A stretch of 64,000 nt of DNA from Symbiodinium natans. Taxonomy: Eukaryota > Sar > Dinophyceae > Suessiales > Symbiodiniaceae. The notes under the pieces are model-generated. The model worked only from the letters and a program-made list of their open reading frames with translations. It did not search any database and was not told where the DNA came from. The stretch is from NCBI GenBank assembly GCA_905221605.1, contig CAJNDS010000276.1, positions 62,001 through 126,000 on the forward strand, in the 5' to 3' direction. This document shows positions 35,796 to 47,504 of this stretch, piece by piece (positions within the stretch are counted from its first letter, which is position 1; each line of letters starts with the position of its first letter). The translations under genes and the position numbers were made by a program.

Positions 35796-37711
35796 TTGCG
35801 CGCACCTGGGCATTTTGTGAATGTGGTCATGCCCATCATGTCGCAGACAAGGACACGGAGACACGGTGAGGACAACCCAAGCCAACTGCAGGGCTTTGGA
35901 CCGTTACGTCAACTTTTGGTCTTCAGGGCGGCTTTCAAGGATGGACCACATCATGGCATGAAGACTCGAAAACTCCCGGCACGAAGATCGTGCAGTCTTG
36001 CGTGCTGGGGCACAGAAAAGCTGTGGGGATGGCGACTGAAGATCGCTTCAGGTCGCTGACACTTGAAGGCCTGCATGGCCTGCATGGCCTGCATCTTTGA
36101 GAACTGCGAAATCCACTGTGATCTGGGCGAAGACTGAGTGTCTGCAGCTTTGGCATGCCGCAGACAAACGCCTGCCTTGAAGAGTGGTTGCTGGGATGGC
36201 AGAAACAAGTGCGCAGAGCTTCTGGCAAACACAATGCGACGCGCGTGCCGAAGAAGACAGGGCGGAGTGCTGGTCTGGCAATTGGCGAGCAGAACAGCAA
36301 GCGGGATGAAGGAACATCGGGACTGAAAAGACCACAGACATCTCTTTGCGATCCCTCAACTCCAGACTTTGAACTACATGAAGGCGCATCGTGATCAATC
36401 AGGTCGTTAGAAACACGGGCGTGCAACTGTGTGAACCCACGGCTTCTGCACGACCTCATGTAGCACTGAGGCGAGATGGGCAGGCAACGCTGTGGATTGC
36501 AGGAAGAATCCGGTTGCTGACCTGTTGCGCGCTCCTTCCAAAGCTGAACTGGGTAAACTCTGCACGAGGCAGGAGGCTTACTTCTTGCTGCAGTGTCCAA
36601 TGCCAGCCCCTTACTTCCAGTTAAGCAAGTTGGGGGCCCGCAAAAGCGAGTCACCCTGAATCTCTGACACTGCGGAAGCCTTTGAGACTGCTTGCAGCAC
36701 TGATCCTATTTGCAGTCACCCAACTAGCATCACCAACTCACACTCAAACGCGCGCGCATTCGTGTGCACGCCAGGGCTGACACAAATTGTCCGCCCTAAT
36801 GGAGGTGGAAATGTATGTGAAGGAATTGCAACAACTAGCGTTGTTGCGTACCAACAGGGGCACTAGCTGACCCAGTTCATTGCTCCAAGCCGAAGAGCAA
36901 CTCACGAGGCAGGTGCGGCATCTCCTTCAATTGCCTACGCAGTCCCAGGCGTACAGGGCATCAAGCAAGCTGCAGTCACAGCCGGTATCCATGTGCTGGT
37001 CTTCAACGTCTTCTGGCAAAGCGAGCCGAGAAGACAGACTACACAGACTACACCCAATGCTGCCTCTGACGTCAGCAGGGCTTCTGTTGGAGACGGCTAA
37101 GGCACGGGGCCTCTTGGTATGGACACGGGCTTCACATCGTGCTCGGCTTTTGCTCACCTTTGCAAGCATCTCGGGTGGCTTGCAAGCTTCCTGCAGCTGT
37201 ACCAGGTCGGGCCAAGAGCTGTCACGCAGTCATGAGGGCCTGCTCGCACGGCCCGTAGGGCCCGGAAGCCGCACTCCGACCTCCTGCTAAAATCGCATCA
37301 TAGACGGCTGGGGCCATTGCCGGCATGGCTTTGCACAAACCATTTGCAAAGCACCTCCACCTTTCAGTGCATGTCTGGTGGGCTCCTCTTGCTCATGCTG
37401 CCAAGGAGGGGTAGCATCACGAGAAACCGAGCGGTAGCACGGCAACAGGCTTCAAGAAGCGCTGGGCATCTACCTTGAAAAGCATCCGCGAGTCACTTTA
37501 CCGGGTCGCGCCCCAAAAACTGTTATCAGGGTTTGCTCCGTGCTACGCTCGCATGGCCCCCAGCTGGAAGCCGAGCTCCCTCCTGGAATCGCATCATGTG
37601 GCCGGGGCCATTGGGGCCATTGGGGCCACTGCCGAGATGGCATTGCACACATCAGTTGCCATTTGCACATTTGCAAAGCACTTCGTTTGGTGTATCAGAT
37701 TGGCTCAGCTT

Positions 37712-37960
37712 AACCAGGATGGGTAGCATCACAAAAGAAGTTGTATGCTTCCCTCAAGACCTGCATTGACCTTCGAATTTGCTGACCCATGACAGATGCT
37801 GCGGCCACCTCCTTCCATGCGGTCCGGGAATCCTTGGTTGCGGAAGCTGAGAAGCGGGTCGAGGCGCCGGAACTTTGGGTTCTCGAAATCTCTGCATGCT
37901 TTCCAAGTAGCCGTCTGAAGTCTTTGAAGTCCAGCGTGGAGTACATGGATGAAACTTTGC
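37712..37960 (-). CDS. Minus-strand exon-like segment, alternative to the plus ORF
   Basis: Minus-strand frame SSMYSTLDFKDFRRLLGKHA, then EISRTQSSGASTRFSASATK, TAWKEVAAASVMGQQIRRSM and LREAYNFFCD, followed by a stop at 37710. It matches the strand of the neighbouring exon-like segments. Confidence 0.32.
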
Positions 37961-38658
37961 CCACGCCACATCGAATCAGAACATCTAAGGAATGCCAAGA
38001 TCCAGGTCATCCGGAATCAGGTGGCCTCAACAATAGGAGATACCAAGAATTACACAAGACTGTCACACAAGATTTCCCAACCACTGCGCAACAACATTCT
38101 GCGAATTCAGACGCAGCGCTCTGCTTTGCACAAGTCCTCTCTGTTCAAGTGCCTCTCAAGTATGCTCTGCCGCTCTGTGGCTTAAAATTGCAAGAGGCCC
38201 CCCCGCCCCTTGTGCTCAACCCGCCGCCATTTAAAGGGCAAAAAACAAACTCCATGTTGGCCGGCAACTATACACAAGCCCCCCTGCAGCGATATCAAAG
38301 GGAAATCTGCCAGTTTACCCATGCAGTCCGTTCCTGCAGCCTTCATTCCATGCCTCTCAGCGCTCCAAGTGTGCAACGCAGCATTGCTCCCGCATTGCTC
38401 CTGCAGGAACCTTTCTTGGGGACGTTGTTACTGGCCTTCTTTCCTCCCTTCATCCATGCCCAGCTTTGTCCATCTCACGAGTCTCAAGGCATCCCCTCTT
38501 CGCTTGGCACTGCTTTGGAGTGTGTCCCTCCTTTGGCATACGACTGCACGCTGCCGGTGACGGCTTGGAAACAAGCACGTTATCGCTGGATTCCGGCCTC
38601 CCATCTCCTGAACCATCTCCCGTCATCCCCGGTGCGTTTGATTCGGTCGAGCTTCTAA
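37789..38658 (+). CDS. Plus-strand ORF of 289 codons, uncertain
   Basis: The longest non-repetitive ORF outside the transposon. It starts MTDAAATSFHAVRESLVAEA and continues with mixed composition and a hydrophobic, Pro/Leu/Ser-rich second half. No domain, no splice logic, and it runs against the prevailing strand. A protein-like minus-strand frame overlaps its first 170 bp, so at most one is real. Confidence 0.25.
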   Translation: MTDAAATSFHAVRESLVAEAEKRVEAPELWVLEISACFPSSRLKSLKSSVEYMDETLPTPHRIRTSKECQDPGHPESGGLNNRRYQELHKTVTQDFPTTAQQHSANSDAALCFAQVLSVQVPLKYALPLCGLKLQEAPPPLVLNPPPFKGQKTNSMLAGNYTQAPLQRYQREICQFTHAVRSCSLHSMPLSAPSVQRSIAPALLLQEPFLGTLLLAFFPPFIHAQLCPSHESQGIPSSLGTALECVPPLAYDCTLPVTAWKQARYRWIPASHLLNHLPSSPVRLIRSSF

Positions 38659-38764
38659 GATGACTGATACCGAATCCAATGAGAAGAATCTTCAATGGAG
38701 TCCAGACATATGATGCACACAGACACGCCGTGTAGAACATGGTCAAAATAAATTGGAATGTCAC
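38640..38764 (-). CDS. Exon-like hydrophobic segment
   Basis: Minus-strand frame FQFILTMFYTACLCASYVWT then PLKILLIGF, with a GTATCAG donor. Could be a transmembrane helix; the DNA is not a pure pyrimidine tract. No clear acceptor. Confidence 0.28.
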
Positions 38765-40599
38765 ATGCGAGGAATGTCAAAAACACGCTCACTTGGGTCT
38801 GTTGAGTCTGTTGGCTCGGCCAGGTGCGCATTGGTCTTGCTTAATTCGAACAGGGGTTGTCCTTTAAACAAAGGGAAAACACAAATGCACATGAGCAGAA
38901 CCTGTCTGAGGCTACAAAAGGCACAGGAACACGATTGATGAATGTCTGCGCCTGCATCCATCCTGGGATGGAATGGATCATCTCGAACGACCTTGATCGA
39001 AGCGAACTCGACGCTTAAACACATCATCCCCGAAAGCCGACATGCACCTACACAACATCGCAACATCGAATCACTCCAGGTGTAAACGTACGTTCAGTAC
39101 GTTCAGCGTTCGTTGAGCGGTGTACCGAGAATTCAATGGAAGGGTGACATCGCCCACCTGAGAACGGCTTTGGTCTTAGGACTCACCTGAGTCACCTTGC
39201 ACTTCGGTTTGCCGCGTGTTTTGGGTGCAGGATGGCGCAGTGCCGCTTTCTGCAACATTTTGCGCTTGCGTGCTGAAGCGACAGAATTGGACGCACCGCA
39301 ATTTGCACAGGCGACGTGGGATGGCTTCGGTACAAAACGTTTGCCATTTCAGGTTCAAGACTTACATCATTCAAGCCCAACATTCAAGCCCGGCTGCTTC
39401 ATCATGCCTGGTTGCTTTGCTAGCTGCAACAAGTGGCAGCGGCGGCACAAGCTTGCACCTGGTGGCCACAATGCGACAGGGTTCCCTCCTATGACCCCAA
39501 AACACAATAAATAACCTTCGAACCTCAACCCTAATCCATTTCATATGCACCCTGCGCCCGAAAATTCGTACACTCCGTCCCGAAACCCTACCTGAACATG
39601 AATTCGAGGGCCGGCCGGCCTGAAAGCTAAAATCTTAATGCCAGCCTTACTGCAAGTCCAGCCAAAACACAGCAAGAGCCCCATTGCCTTACACATATAT
39701 ACATGTAAACAAAAACGTGCTAGGAGCAAATCTCCCGCCTGGAACGCAACAAGTTCTCAACCATAGCCAGCCCGCCAGGCACCATTGCAACATGGCGAAC
39801 TCCACGCATTCCGCCAGCTACCAGTTCGCACCTTGGTGCAAAAATGCAAGCTCACACATGTTGAGTGTCACAAGCAAAGGAAGGCAATTGGGCACATCCG
39901 AGACCCAAGCACAGCCCCACTACCATCGGCCGCCTGCGCAACCCTGTTTCGGTAGGCTTGGACCACAAAAAAAACCGCAGCTGCAAACAAAATGCCGATC
40001 TGCACTGACATGAAAATTTGAAATAAAAGCTTGGGAGCGAAGCCAGAGCGGTTCACAGCTTAAATTTGTTGAAAGCGGGGCGGGCATCCTTGTGGCTTGG
40101 GGTTTTTGGGCTATCATGCCCTGACCCACTCTGAAGCGGGAGCCCCATGCCGGATCACGTACCGCATGCCTAACCGCCACTGCTCCTCCGGCGCAGGCGA
40201 AACAAAAGAATGCCGGTTTTGAAGAAGGACTTGTTCCGAAGGAAAGTCTTGCATTCATCTTTCCCGACTGCTTGAAAACATTTGCATCTCCACGACAAAG
40301 AACACACAACGGGCCCGGGCCCTTCTCAAATCAAAATACACACGACAATACAACAAGATGATCAGATCACGGTACTCAAAAGCTTTCCGTTTTCTTTCTT
40401 GCAGAACCACTTGTTTTGTTCAGACCCATTGGCAAGCGTGGTGCTGGAGTTCTCGCGGGACGCCGGAGACTCGTGCAAGTGTCGGGGGCTTGCCCTACGG
40501 CCGACCATGCTCTCTGCCTTCGTGTGGGATGGACGCATCCTGCATCGCCTGGGCATTTGCCGGTAGCGAGTTCGGCTCAACAAGACCAGTTTTGTCCCA

Positions 40600-40796
40600 C
40601 CCCTCAGAAGTCTGCTCCGAAGGGCTTCCCATGGCTATCGCAATTTGCAGCTCTTGGCCATGTTTCGAAAATGCGACACATTGTACCAGCGAAAGCCCGG
40701 AATAGAACGTATCGAACCGGAACGATTCAAGTTGTTTGGAACTCGTGGGTTTAAGAAGCTCAGACGCTATTTTTATATAATAACAACACTGCTCTC
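40600..40796 (-). CDS. Exon-like segment with strong acceptor
   Basis: TTTTGTTCTTCCTAG is a good acceptor; the frame after it reads EQCCYYIKIASELLKPTSSK, QLESFRFDTFYSGLSLVQCV and AFSKHGQELQIAIAMGS. A GTACAATG donor inside could end it near 40690. Confidence 0.4.
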
Positions 40797-40919
40797 CTAG
40801 GAAGAACAAAAGTGAGGCAGTGAGAAGCATCATGGGAAGCCAAAACAAGCATCACAAACGAACTGCCATGCACAACTGAGCAGTAGCGGGTAGCACTAAA
40901 TACAAATCCACTACGATCA

Positions 40920-41290
40920 CACGACTACGCCTACGACTGCGACCACGACTACGACGACGACTTCGACTACGACTTGGACTACGATACGACTTGGACTACG
41001 ACTACGACTACGACATGACCGCGACTACGCCTACGACACGACCGCAACTAAGATTCCGATTGCGATTGCGATTACGATAACGGCTACGATTACGATTACG
41101 AGTACGAGTACGATTACGATTGCGATTACGATTACGATTACGAGTACGAGTACAGCACGAATACGATTTCGGCGACGACGGCCAAGACGACGACGAGGAC
41201 GACGAGGACGACGAGGACGACGAGGACGACGAGGACACCGAGGACGACGAGGACGACAAGAACGACGAGGACGACCGCAACAACGACGAC
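40920..41290. repeat. ACGACT / ACGATT / GACGAG triplet-hexamer repeat
   Basis: Simple-sequence run based on CGA triplets; the last 120 bp are GACGAG units that read Asp/Glu. Not coding. Confidence 0.85.
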
Positions 41291-41299
41291 GTGCTTGGA

Positions 41300-41700
41300 C
41301 CCGGGGCAAAGGCCCTTGCAAGCTACCCAGGCAAGCCTTGCGGGGCTTAGCGTGGTCGCTCAGCAGTACTCAGCTTTTGCGCTTTTCGTCGGCAACGATA
41401 CGATCCAACGCAATTCAGTCTGGCCCACGCTTCGAGCCGATGTCCAAGAGCTTATACCAAGCAGCAGCCCTAGCAGCTGCAGCACGTTGGCAGGCATTAT
41501 GGCTGGCGCCGCGACTCTGGTCTGTTATGCTACGGAGTCAGGACCCTGCTTTTGAATGTTCTCTTGAGTGCCCGCAGCTGCCGTCGGGTTGACGCGAAAT
41601 TGCACAAACAAAAAACAACGCACGGAGAAGCAAGTCAGAAGACAAACAGTGGGTCAGAAAGGCACACCAACGTTAACCTCTACAACGAAACGAAATTTTG
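41300..41700. other. No gene recognised
   Basis: Short ORFs only, between the CGA repeat and the inverted-repeat structure. Confidence 0.3.
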
Positions 41701-41885
41701 TAAAATAGCCGTCACATATCTCTTCTAGGATGGGTACCTACTTTGTAGGGGTCTATCGGGAAATGTATAAACCCCATACCCCTACCCGTCTATCCTCCAA
41801 GGGATCTATTTACAGGGTCTACCCGATGGGTCCCTACACAGGTGCCCTATAGGTAGGATAGGGGGCTATACATAGACGGGCCACT
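41700..41885. repeat. Imperfect inverted repeat / foldback sequence
   Basis: Left arm GGGTACCTACTTTGTAGGGG with the following TCTATCGGG (41732-41760) is answered by ACCCGATGGGTCCCTACACAGGT (41820-41843). A second pair of GTCTATCCTCC- and TAGGATAGGGG-like stretches lies inside and beyond. The region could fold into a long hairpin. It may be a foldback or MITE-like element or a broken LTR; no target duplication was identified. Confidence 0.45.
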
Positions 41886-42093
41886 GTGGAACCAACAGTT
41901 CTTGGCATCTGGGAGCAGAACGCAAGCGACGATTGCATTGAGTTCTGGAGAGTCGGAATACAATGCTGCCGTGAGTGGTGCAGTGGACGGTTCATTCATA
42001 CAGGATGCCATGCAGTTCGTGGTGCAGGACGAGGTTGATCTGCATGTGTTGTTGGTTTCGGGTAATTTATCCCGTGTGTTTTGCCACGCATGA
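41881..42093 (+). pseudogene. Copia RNase H scrap
   Basis: The plus-strand frame reads LWNQQFLASGSRTQATIALS then SGESEYNAAVSGAVDG, the central part of a copia RNase H, and decays after about 60 residues. The preceding RT and the C-terminal NPAD motif are absent. It sits directly next to an inverted-repeat structure. Confidence 0.65.
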
Positions 42094-42094
42094 A

Positions 42095-44220
42095 TCATGA
42101 CATGAAAATGCCAGCCCAGCTGAAGCCTCTGGCTCACAGCTGGCCCCGGCCTAACCTGTAGGTGGGGCCTTGAGATTTCAGTTCGTTGAGGCCCTCTACG
42201 CCCCTAGTGCTTTCTAGTGGCCTCAGGCCTGTAACCTGGTGTTTCTCCCTCTTGGAGGGTCGCCTCGCCCCATGGTTTACAGGACGCCATGCCTATCCGC
42301 GCAGCCTATGGCGAGCCGCCGGACGACTACGTCTGCACTCGGCCTCAATAGGTTTTCTAGCGCGAGCAACGTCGAGCTGTCTTTGAGCCGCCTACTACAA
42401 TGAGCCCAGAGGTTTTCGGCTGCCTCAGGAGCTACGAGACTCTCCGCGCCTCTTGGTGCGCCTACTGCAATGAGCCCAGATCCTGGGCAACCGGCACTCA
42501 GGAACTACTCTCAGCGCCTGTTGACGCCGTTGCGCCCAATTCGGAAGTGCCTCGGAGTACCCACCACTCGCAATGTGCCCAGAGCTTCACTGCATAGCGG
42601 CGCAGCCATTCTGCTCGACTTGCAGATCAGCCGAACATGCACCTCCTACGCCCACGAGCGGTGCGACCACTTGGTCATAGCTTCAACGCGCAGACGTGTT
42701 GTGCGAAGTGTCCAAATCAAGGAAAACTTGCGCAACCCACTCCAGTAACTAGCTCAGGCCACACGGCCACACGAGGAAAAAGAAGTTGGTTATATACAGT
42801 TGTAAGGTGTTATGTTGCTCCAATAGTAGCAGTATCCCTGCCAACGGGGAACACAAGGTAGCTAACCAGGTATTCCTATGCCGCTCCCGATATCGAATGT
42901 CGGAAGGATCCCTAGAGTTGCGACCTCCAGGGGGTTGATGGCCTATCCACCAGATGTATCCGCTAGCCGTCCGACCACACGTTGTACACCTGATAAGATA
43001 TCCACCTGAACGCTCCCCTATACCCAGTGTCCTCTAGCCGTCCGACTGCGAGTTGCAAGGGGTACAGGAAAGTGTTCAAGGGTTAGGGGACTATCCCACA
43101 GAGTTCTGTCCTTTTCGGCTCCTCTGGCCGTCTGACTCCGAGTTGGCGATCCCAGGCCCGACCCGAAATCAAAACACCTCTCAAACATGCACCCTGGCAA
43201 ATCTAACTGACCTCTTTGCGCTAAACACCCCCCGTTTTCGGGGCACATCCAGCGGTCAGAAAATCGATGAGTTCGCGACTTCTATCCCAGTTAGCTTCAG
43301 GCAAAACAAGAACGCAGGAGGCCTCGCCAAGTTGAGCACCAGCCCCTTTAGGGCGCCCACCACCACCCGCGATTACGGCATTCACCTCAGCGAGCCTCAG
43401 AAGCAACACCGCCCTCCGCTAACCACGACATTCATCGCAGTAGCACAAACCACCAGTCCGTGGCCGTTGGCTACGTCCCTTGCCTTTCGTTCTGTCCCAT
43501 ATACAATTAAACACTCACTCTAAACTCCTCAAGAAAATTTGAGCATCGCTCCTATCCCGCTTATCTTCCGACTCAGTCCACCATCTCCGGAACTATCCCT
43601 CACGGACATCATGCTTCTCACTTTATTCAGTACTTCTCGATGTCAGCATAGTCCCTCCTTTTCTCCTCTTCCATTCATGTAGTTGTTCTTCGCCATGAGG
43701 GCTTACTGGTGGTTAGCCATGCCTTACTTCCACTCATCCTGTCTCGGTCACCGCTTGACGTCGTCTGATCATTTCGTGTTCGTGAAGGCCTTATTGGTGG
43801 CGAGCCATGCCTTCTTGTTGTCTTCCGCCGCAAGGCCTTACTGGTGGCTAGCCATGCCTTGCCCAGTCCCGTTCACTAAACTCTCACGTTCAGCCTGTTC
43901 CGATCCGCAGCTTCCACTCATCCTATGCCCTATGTCCAGCAGAGACCATGGCTCAAGCGCATGACTTTGCATGGCTTTCTATCCCCACGCTGTAGACCAT
44001 CATTGACTCAGCACCTGTTGTGCCGATGTCACTATCCCCTTCCACCCGTGCCAGCTTCATGCACCATCCTTCGGGCGGTCCCGCCTCGACCAACGGCCTT
44101 CCGGTCTTTCCTCTTCCTTTGTTCGGCTCCCCAGCAGACGTTTCACTCATGTTGTCCTCTGTCTCAGTACCCGGGCCGTGAGTGTGCTGGTGCCCGCGAA
44201 CTCCGGGTTGAGAGCCTCAC
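42095..44220. other. No gene; short dispersed motifs
   Basis: Holds two copies of GCCTACTACAATGAGCCCAG (near 42389 and 42459), three of a CTAGCCGTCCGAC-like motif (42964, 43033, 43123) and three of GGCCTTACTGGTGGCTAGCC-like 26-mers followed by ATGCCTT (near 43704, 43786, 43834). Confidence 0.45.
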
Positions 44221-46233
44221 TCATCCTCGGTCTCTGGTCCAGGTGTTCTGCCTTCCCTTTGCGCGCGTCCTCTCCAGCAGCGACCCCGCCGGTAGTCTAT
44301 CATATCTCCCCAATCTACTGCTTGGTCTATCCTTGCTCCTCCCTTTTCCATGTCCTTGTGACGCGCTTCGTGTGGAGCTATCATCGGTAGACGCATACCT
44401 CGGCCATCTGATTGGTTCCCTTCTATCCCTCAACAGCGCGCTCACCGTCCGTGCCTTGGTCTCTCGCTCTCCCAGTTTCATTCCTTCTCTATCCCTGAAC
44501 CGGATCGGATACGCACTTTCCGCTCTCGTAGTTGTGTCCCGCACCTTCCCAGTTTCGTCCTTGAGCTCCACTTCGGTTCTATCCCCTTGGGCCATCCCTT
44601 TTCGTCCACTTCCACCATCTTCACACCAGCCACGGGATAGGCTTTGCCCACTACGGCCGCACGATATTCCGGCTGATCTTCATCTCGAACATACTCGGAT
44701 TTGTTTATAGATGCCCAGTTCATCATCATCCCTCCCATGGGCACCGTGCACCAGAATATTTCTTCCACTGGTTCCGCCGTCGCCCTTTCTCGCCGCAGTG
44801 CGAGATTGCGGACTGCAGACCCTGCCGCATGACTGAAACCATTCAGCTTCCTCTTTTGCGCCTTCACCTCCAACCAAGTGGCGTTGAGCGATAGCCGATA
44901 GCCCTTCACGCTCCTGTCGCACGTGCTTGGCTCATGGTTTGGATGGGTCTCTCTTCATTTCCGCAACAACTCTCTCCAGCAAGCTCAGGCACTGATTCGC
45001 CGACTGAACCATTAAGTTCCTTGTGTTCTCCGCCAACGTGGTGTTTCAGAGTTGCCATGGCAATCAGCAGCTGATAGCTCATGAATTGCCCTCCCCGCCG
45101 CAAGCAACCCGCAGGCATCGAGAAAAATCTCTGCCTCGCAGTGACAATAGCCCGCGCCGCGGGCGTCTCGAGAGCTTGCTGGAAATCCTGTGCTTCAACT
45201 ATCCCCGAATGATCCGCACCACTCAATTCGTACCTGAAGTTGAGGATCTTGCCGAACGATGTCGCCAATTCTCTATCCAGCATCATGGCGTGAATCGCCG
45301 CTTCCTCCAAGTTGAAATCGCGATCTCATACTCAGGCCACTCTCCCGCTCTGAATCCCAGGCACCATTCCTCCGCAGGGTTCAAGCTCGCCAGTATCCCA
45401 GTTACCACTCCCTGCTCTACCATATCTATCCGTTCAGCAACCATTCCAAAAGACAATCCCAGCCCAGCGTGAGACAATGCTTCCTGTGCTTTTGCCTTTC
45501 AACCGACAGGTCTTCCGATCGTCATTTGCCTGTTCGCATTCTCCCACATGTTCATTCCGATCAAATAATCAGGAAAAGAAGGCAACGGCTTACAGCACAT
45601 CGGACAAACGACCACCCCTCGTACCATACGGCAATGACACACCAAACAATGAACACTCTCTTCCTTCAACTCATGCGTCATCCATCGTACCCTATCCCGA
45701 TACGCATTTAGTTTGATCTTGGTCCCCAATCTATCCCTGTTTTGTTGCGAGCCCCCTTTCTCATCGTCAACTCTCTCATATAGAGGGCCGTGTAGGTATC
45801 CTCGAACCAGGCGGCCTTCCAGCAGATCACCGGAATGGGTCCCAGGAGCATAAACCGTCCGCTCCTGCTGGAATGTTCCCCGCCGGAAACTCTAACCCTC
45901 GCATGCTTTTTCAGATCTATCGGATCAACTGTGTACTTTGTCCAATGTGCCTTCAAGGCCTTGCTGCTTCGCAATCGCCTCCTGTACCTCCAGGGCCTTC
46001 TTGCCGACATTGCTGGTCGTCCCTCCTTCCGGCCTCTTCGCGGCAATAGACTTCGCCATTTCCATCTCGTCCACTGCCGTCCTCACATTCGCCGCTGCCA
46101 TGCCAGCCGGTGATAGAACGATGATGATGTTTGCAACCACCTTTCCGTCTTTTCCCGGTTGTTGATTCTCCACCACAGACCTCCCGCGTCTTTCTAAATG
46201 CTTCCTGGCCAGCTTATGGGTGGTGAACGACAC
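44221..46233 (-). pseudogene. Broken minus-strand ORF chain, family unknown
   Basis: Seven consecutive minus-strand ORFs (46233-45925, 46046-45708, 45729-45499, 45477-45283, 45310-44906, 44909-44478, 44595-44221) each look protein-like: balanced charge, few low-complexity runs, end-to-end order with short overlaps and frame changes. Together they would make about 650 residues, consistent with one gene broken by several frameshifts. Visible motifs are a paired-cysteine segment HCLVCHCRMVRGVVVCPMCC (zinc-ribbon-like) near 45590-45650 and a basic C-terminus. I do not recognise the family. It could be a decayed mobile-element protein or a retroposed gene. Confidence 0.45.
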
Positions 46234-46499
46234 GTTGTCCGTTTTTTTTCATTTCCTCCATCTGCCTTTATTGAACCCCCGAGCCTCGTGGCCGTGGCCG
46301 GGTTTGTTCTTCGACACACTCTCTATTCCCTCGGGCTACAGGGGAGGCCCACACACGCGAAGCCAGAATTGCTTAGATTTTTCGACCCCAGATTTGGAGT
46401 CGCGTAAACTGGCAAACATGTGTACAGCACAGGAACGACTTGGTCTCCTAGGACTTGCTGAAAAGCAAGCCCCAAAAAAACAATCTCGAAACCAAACAA

Positions 46500-46710
46500 G
46501 TTGGCCTGATGTGGCCTCAAACCCACACGGTCTTGCTTTGTTGCGACACGTTTGTGGCCTGTTGTGGCCTGACGTGGCCTGAAAACCACACGTTTGTGGC
46601 CTGCCTGACGTGGCCTCAAAAACATACGTTTGTGGCCTGTTGTGGCCTGATGTGGCCTCAAAAACACACGTTTGTGGCCTGTTGTGGCCTTGTTGTGGCC
46701 TCACGGCGTA
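46500..46710. repeat. TGTGGCCT minisatellite in copy A
   Basis: About five imperfect units of roughly 42 bp built from TGGCCTGATGTGGCCTCAAA and an ACACACGTTTG spacer. All reading frames stay open, which explains the long ORFs here; none is a real gene. Confidence 0.75.
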
Positions 46711-47032
46711 TTTTTCCCCGGAAAAATGCATTTGTGGCCATGGGGACTCGGGACCCTATAATACTATTGAAAGGGTCCCCACGCGCAGCAGACGTAGGGT
46801 AATGAGGCCAGATCCGAAGACCGACCAGAATTTTAATCCAGGTTTTTTCCCAAGTCGCTTATCTTCTAAACTGAACATTGTTACAAGTGTTCAAACACGA
46901 CCTATGCACTGTTCAAAACGCGGCGCCGAAGAAAAGTTGGCAGACATAGAAATCACGTGGGGCCCCATGGCTTCACCACTCCTCCGCTGCCCGTCACTGC
47001 ATCACTTTCCCTCACTCCGTCGTCCTCGCTTC

Positions 47033-47040
47033 CTCACTCT

Positions 47041-47114
<74 letters not shown>

Positions 47115-47205
47115 CTCACTTTCATTCTCACTCTCACTCTCACTCTCGCTCTCGCTCTCGCTCTCGCTCTCGCTCTCGCTCTCACTCTCATCCTCACACA
47201 CTCAC
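47033..47205. repeat. CTCACT/CTCGCT microsatellite, copy A
   Basis: Hexanucleotide-type run of CTCTCACTTTCACTCTCACT changing to CTCGCT units. Reads as Leu/Ser or His/Ser in the frames and is not coding. Confidence 0.85.
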
Positions 47206-47504
47206 AGACACTCTGTCACTCTCTCACACGCAAGCACTTGCTGCTCCAAAACATACGTCTGTTTGGCTCTGGCAAAGACCAGGGTCGATGGTGCTAAATT
47301 CAAAATGCTGTATAGACAGGTCTGACCCATCAACGGCGCGTTAACTGCCGCAAAAACTGAGATTGGAGACAGCGCCAAAATATGTCCAAGCATGCGCGAA
47401 TGCACTTGTGGCATCCGTTCACCAGCCCCACAACCTGACCATTGTTAGAACTCCAATGAGGGTGCTCGGCAACAGCTGATTCGCTAGGAGCACAAGCCGT
47501 TCCT

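Larger units (their letters stand above)
46338..47504. repeat. Composite dispersed repeat, copy A (1.17 kb)
   Basis: Begins ACAGGGGAGGCCCACACACG and ends GCACAAGCCGTTCCT. In order it contains a gene-like GACCCC/GGAGTCGCG palindromic motif, a TGTGGCC minisatellite, a unique stretch, a CTCACT microsatellite and a unique tail. It matches copy B at 48261-49399 almost base for base, with small indels (for example an extra ATGTGTACAGC near 46420). Termini are not TG...CA and no target duplication flanks the pair. Confidence 0.85.

Noticed and set aside
39541-40848. Multi-pass membrane protein suggested by several hydrophobic minus-strand ORFs
   Set aside because: Several hydrophobic runs (for example before 40796 and near 39960) coincide with pyrimidine tracts ahead of AG acceptors, so they are better read as introns; only one weak TM-like exon at 38.64-38.76 kb was kept.
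41008-41350. Acidic Asp/Glu-rich and Ser-rich ORFs
   Set aside because: GACGAG simple repeat.
46323-46731. Minus-strand ORFs with repeated HNRPQT / FEATSG words, also at 48241-48643
   Set aside because: They translate the TGTGGCC minisatellite; duplicated with the composite repeat and with no independent coding signal.
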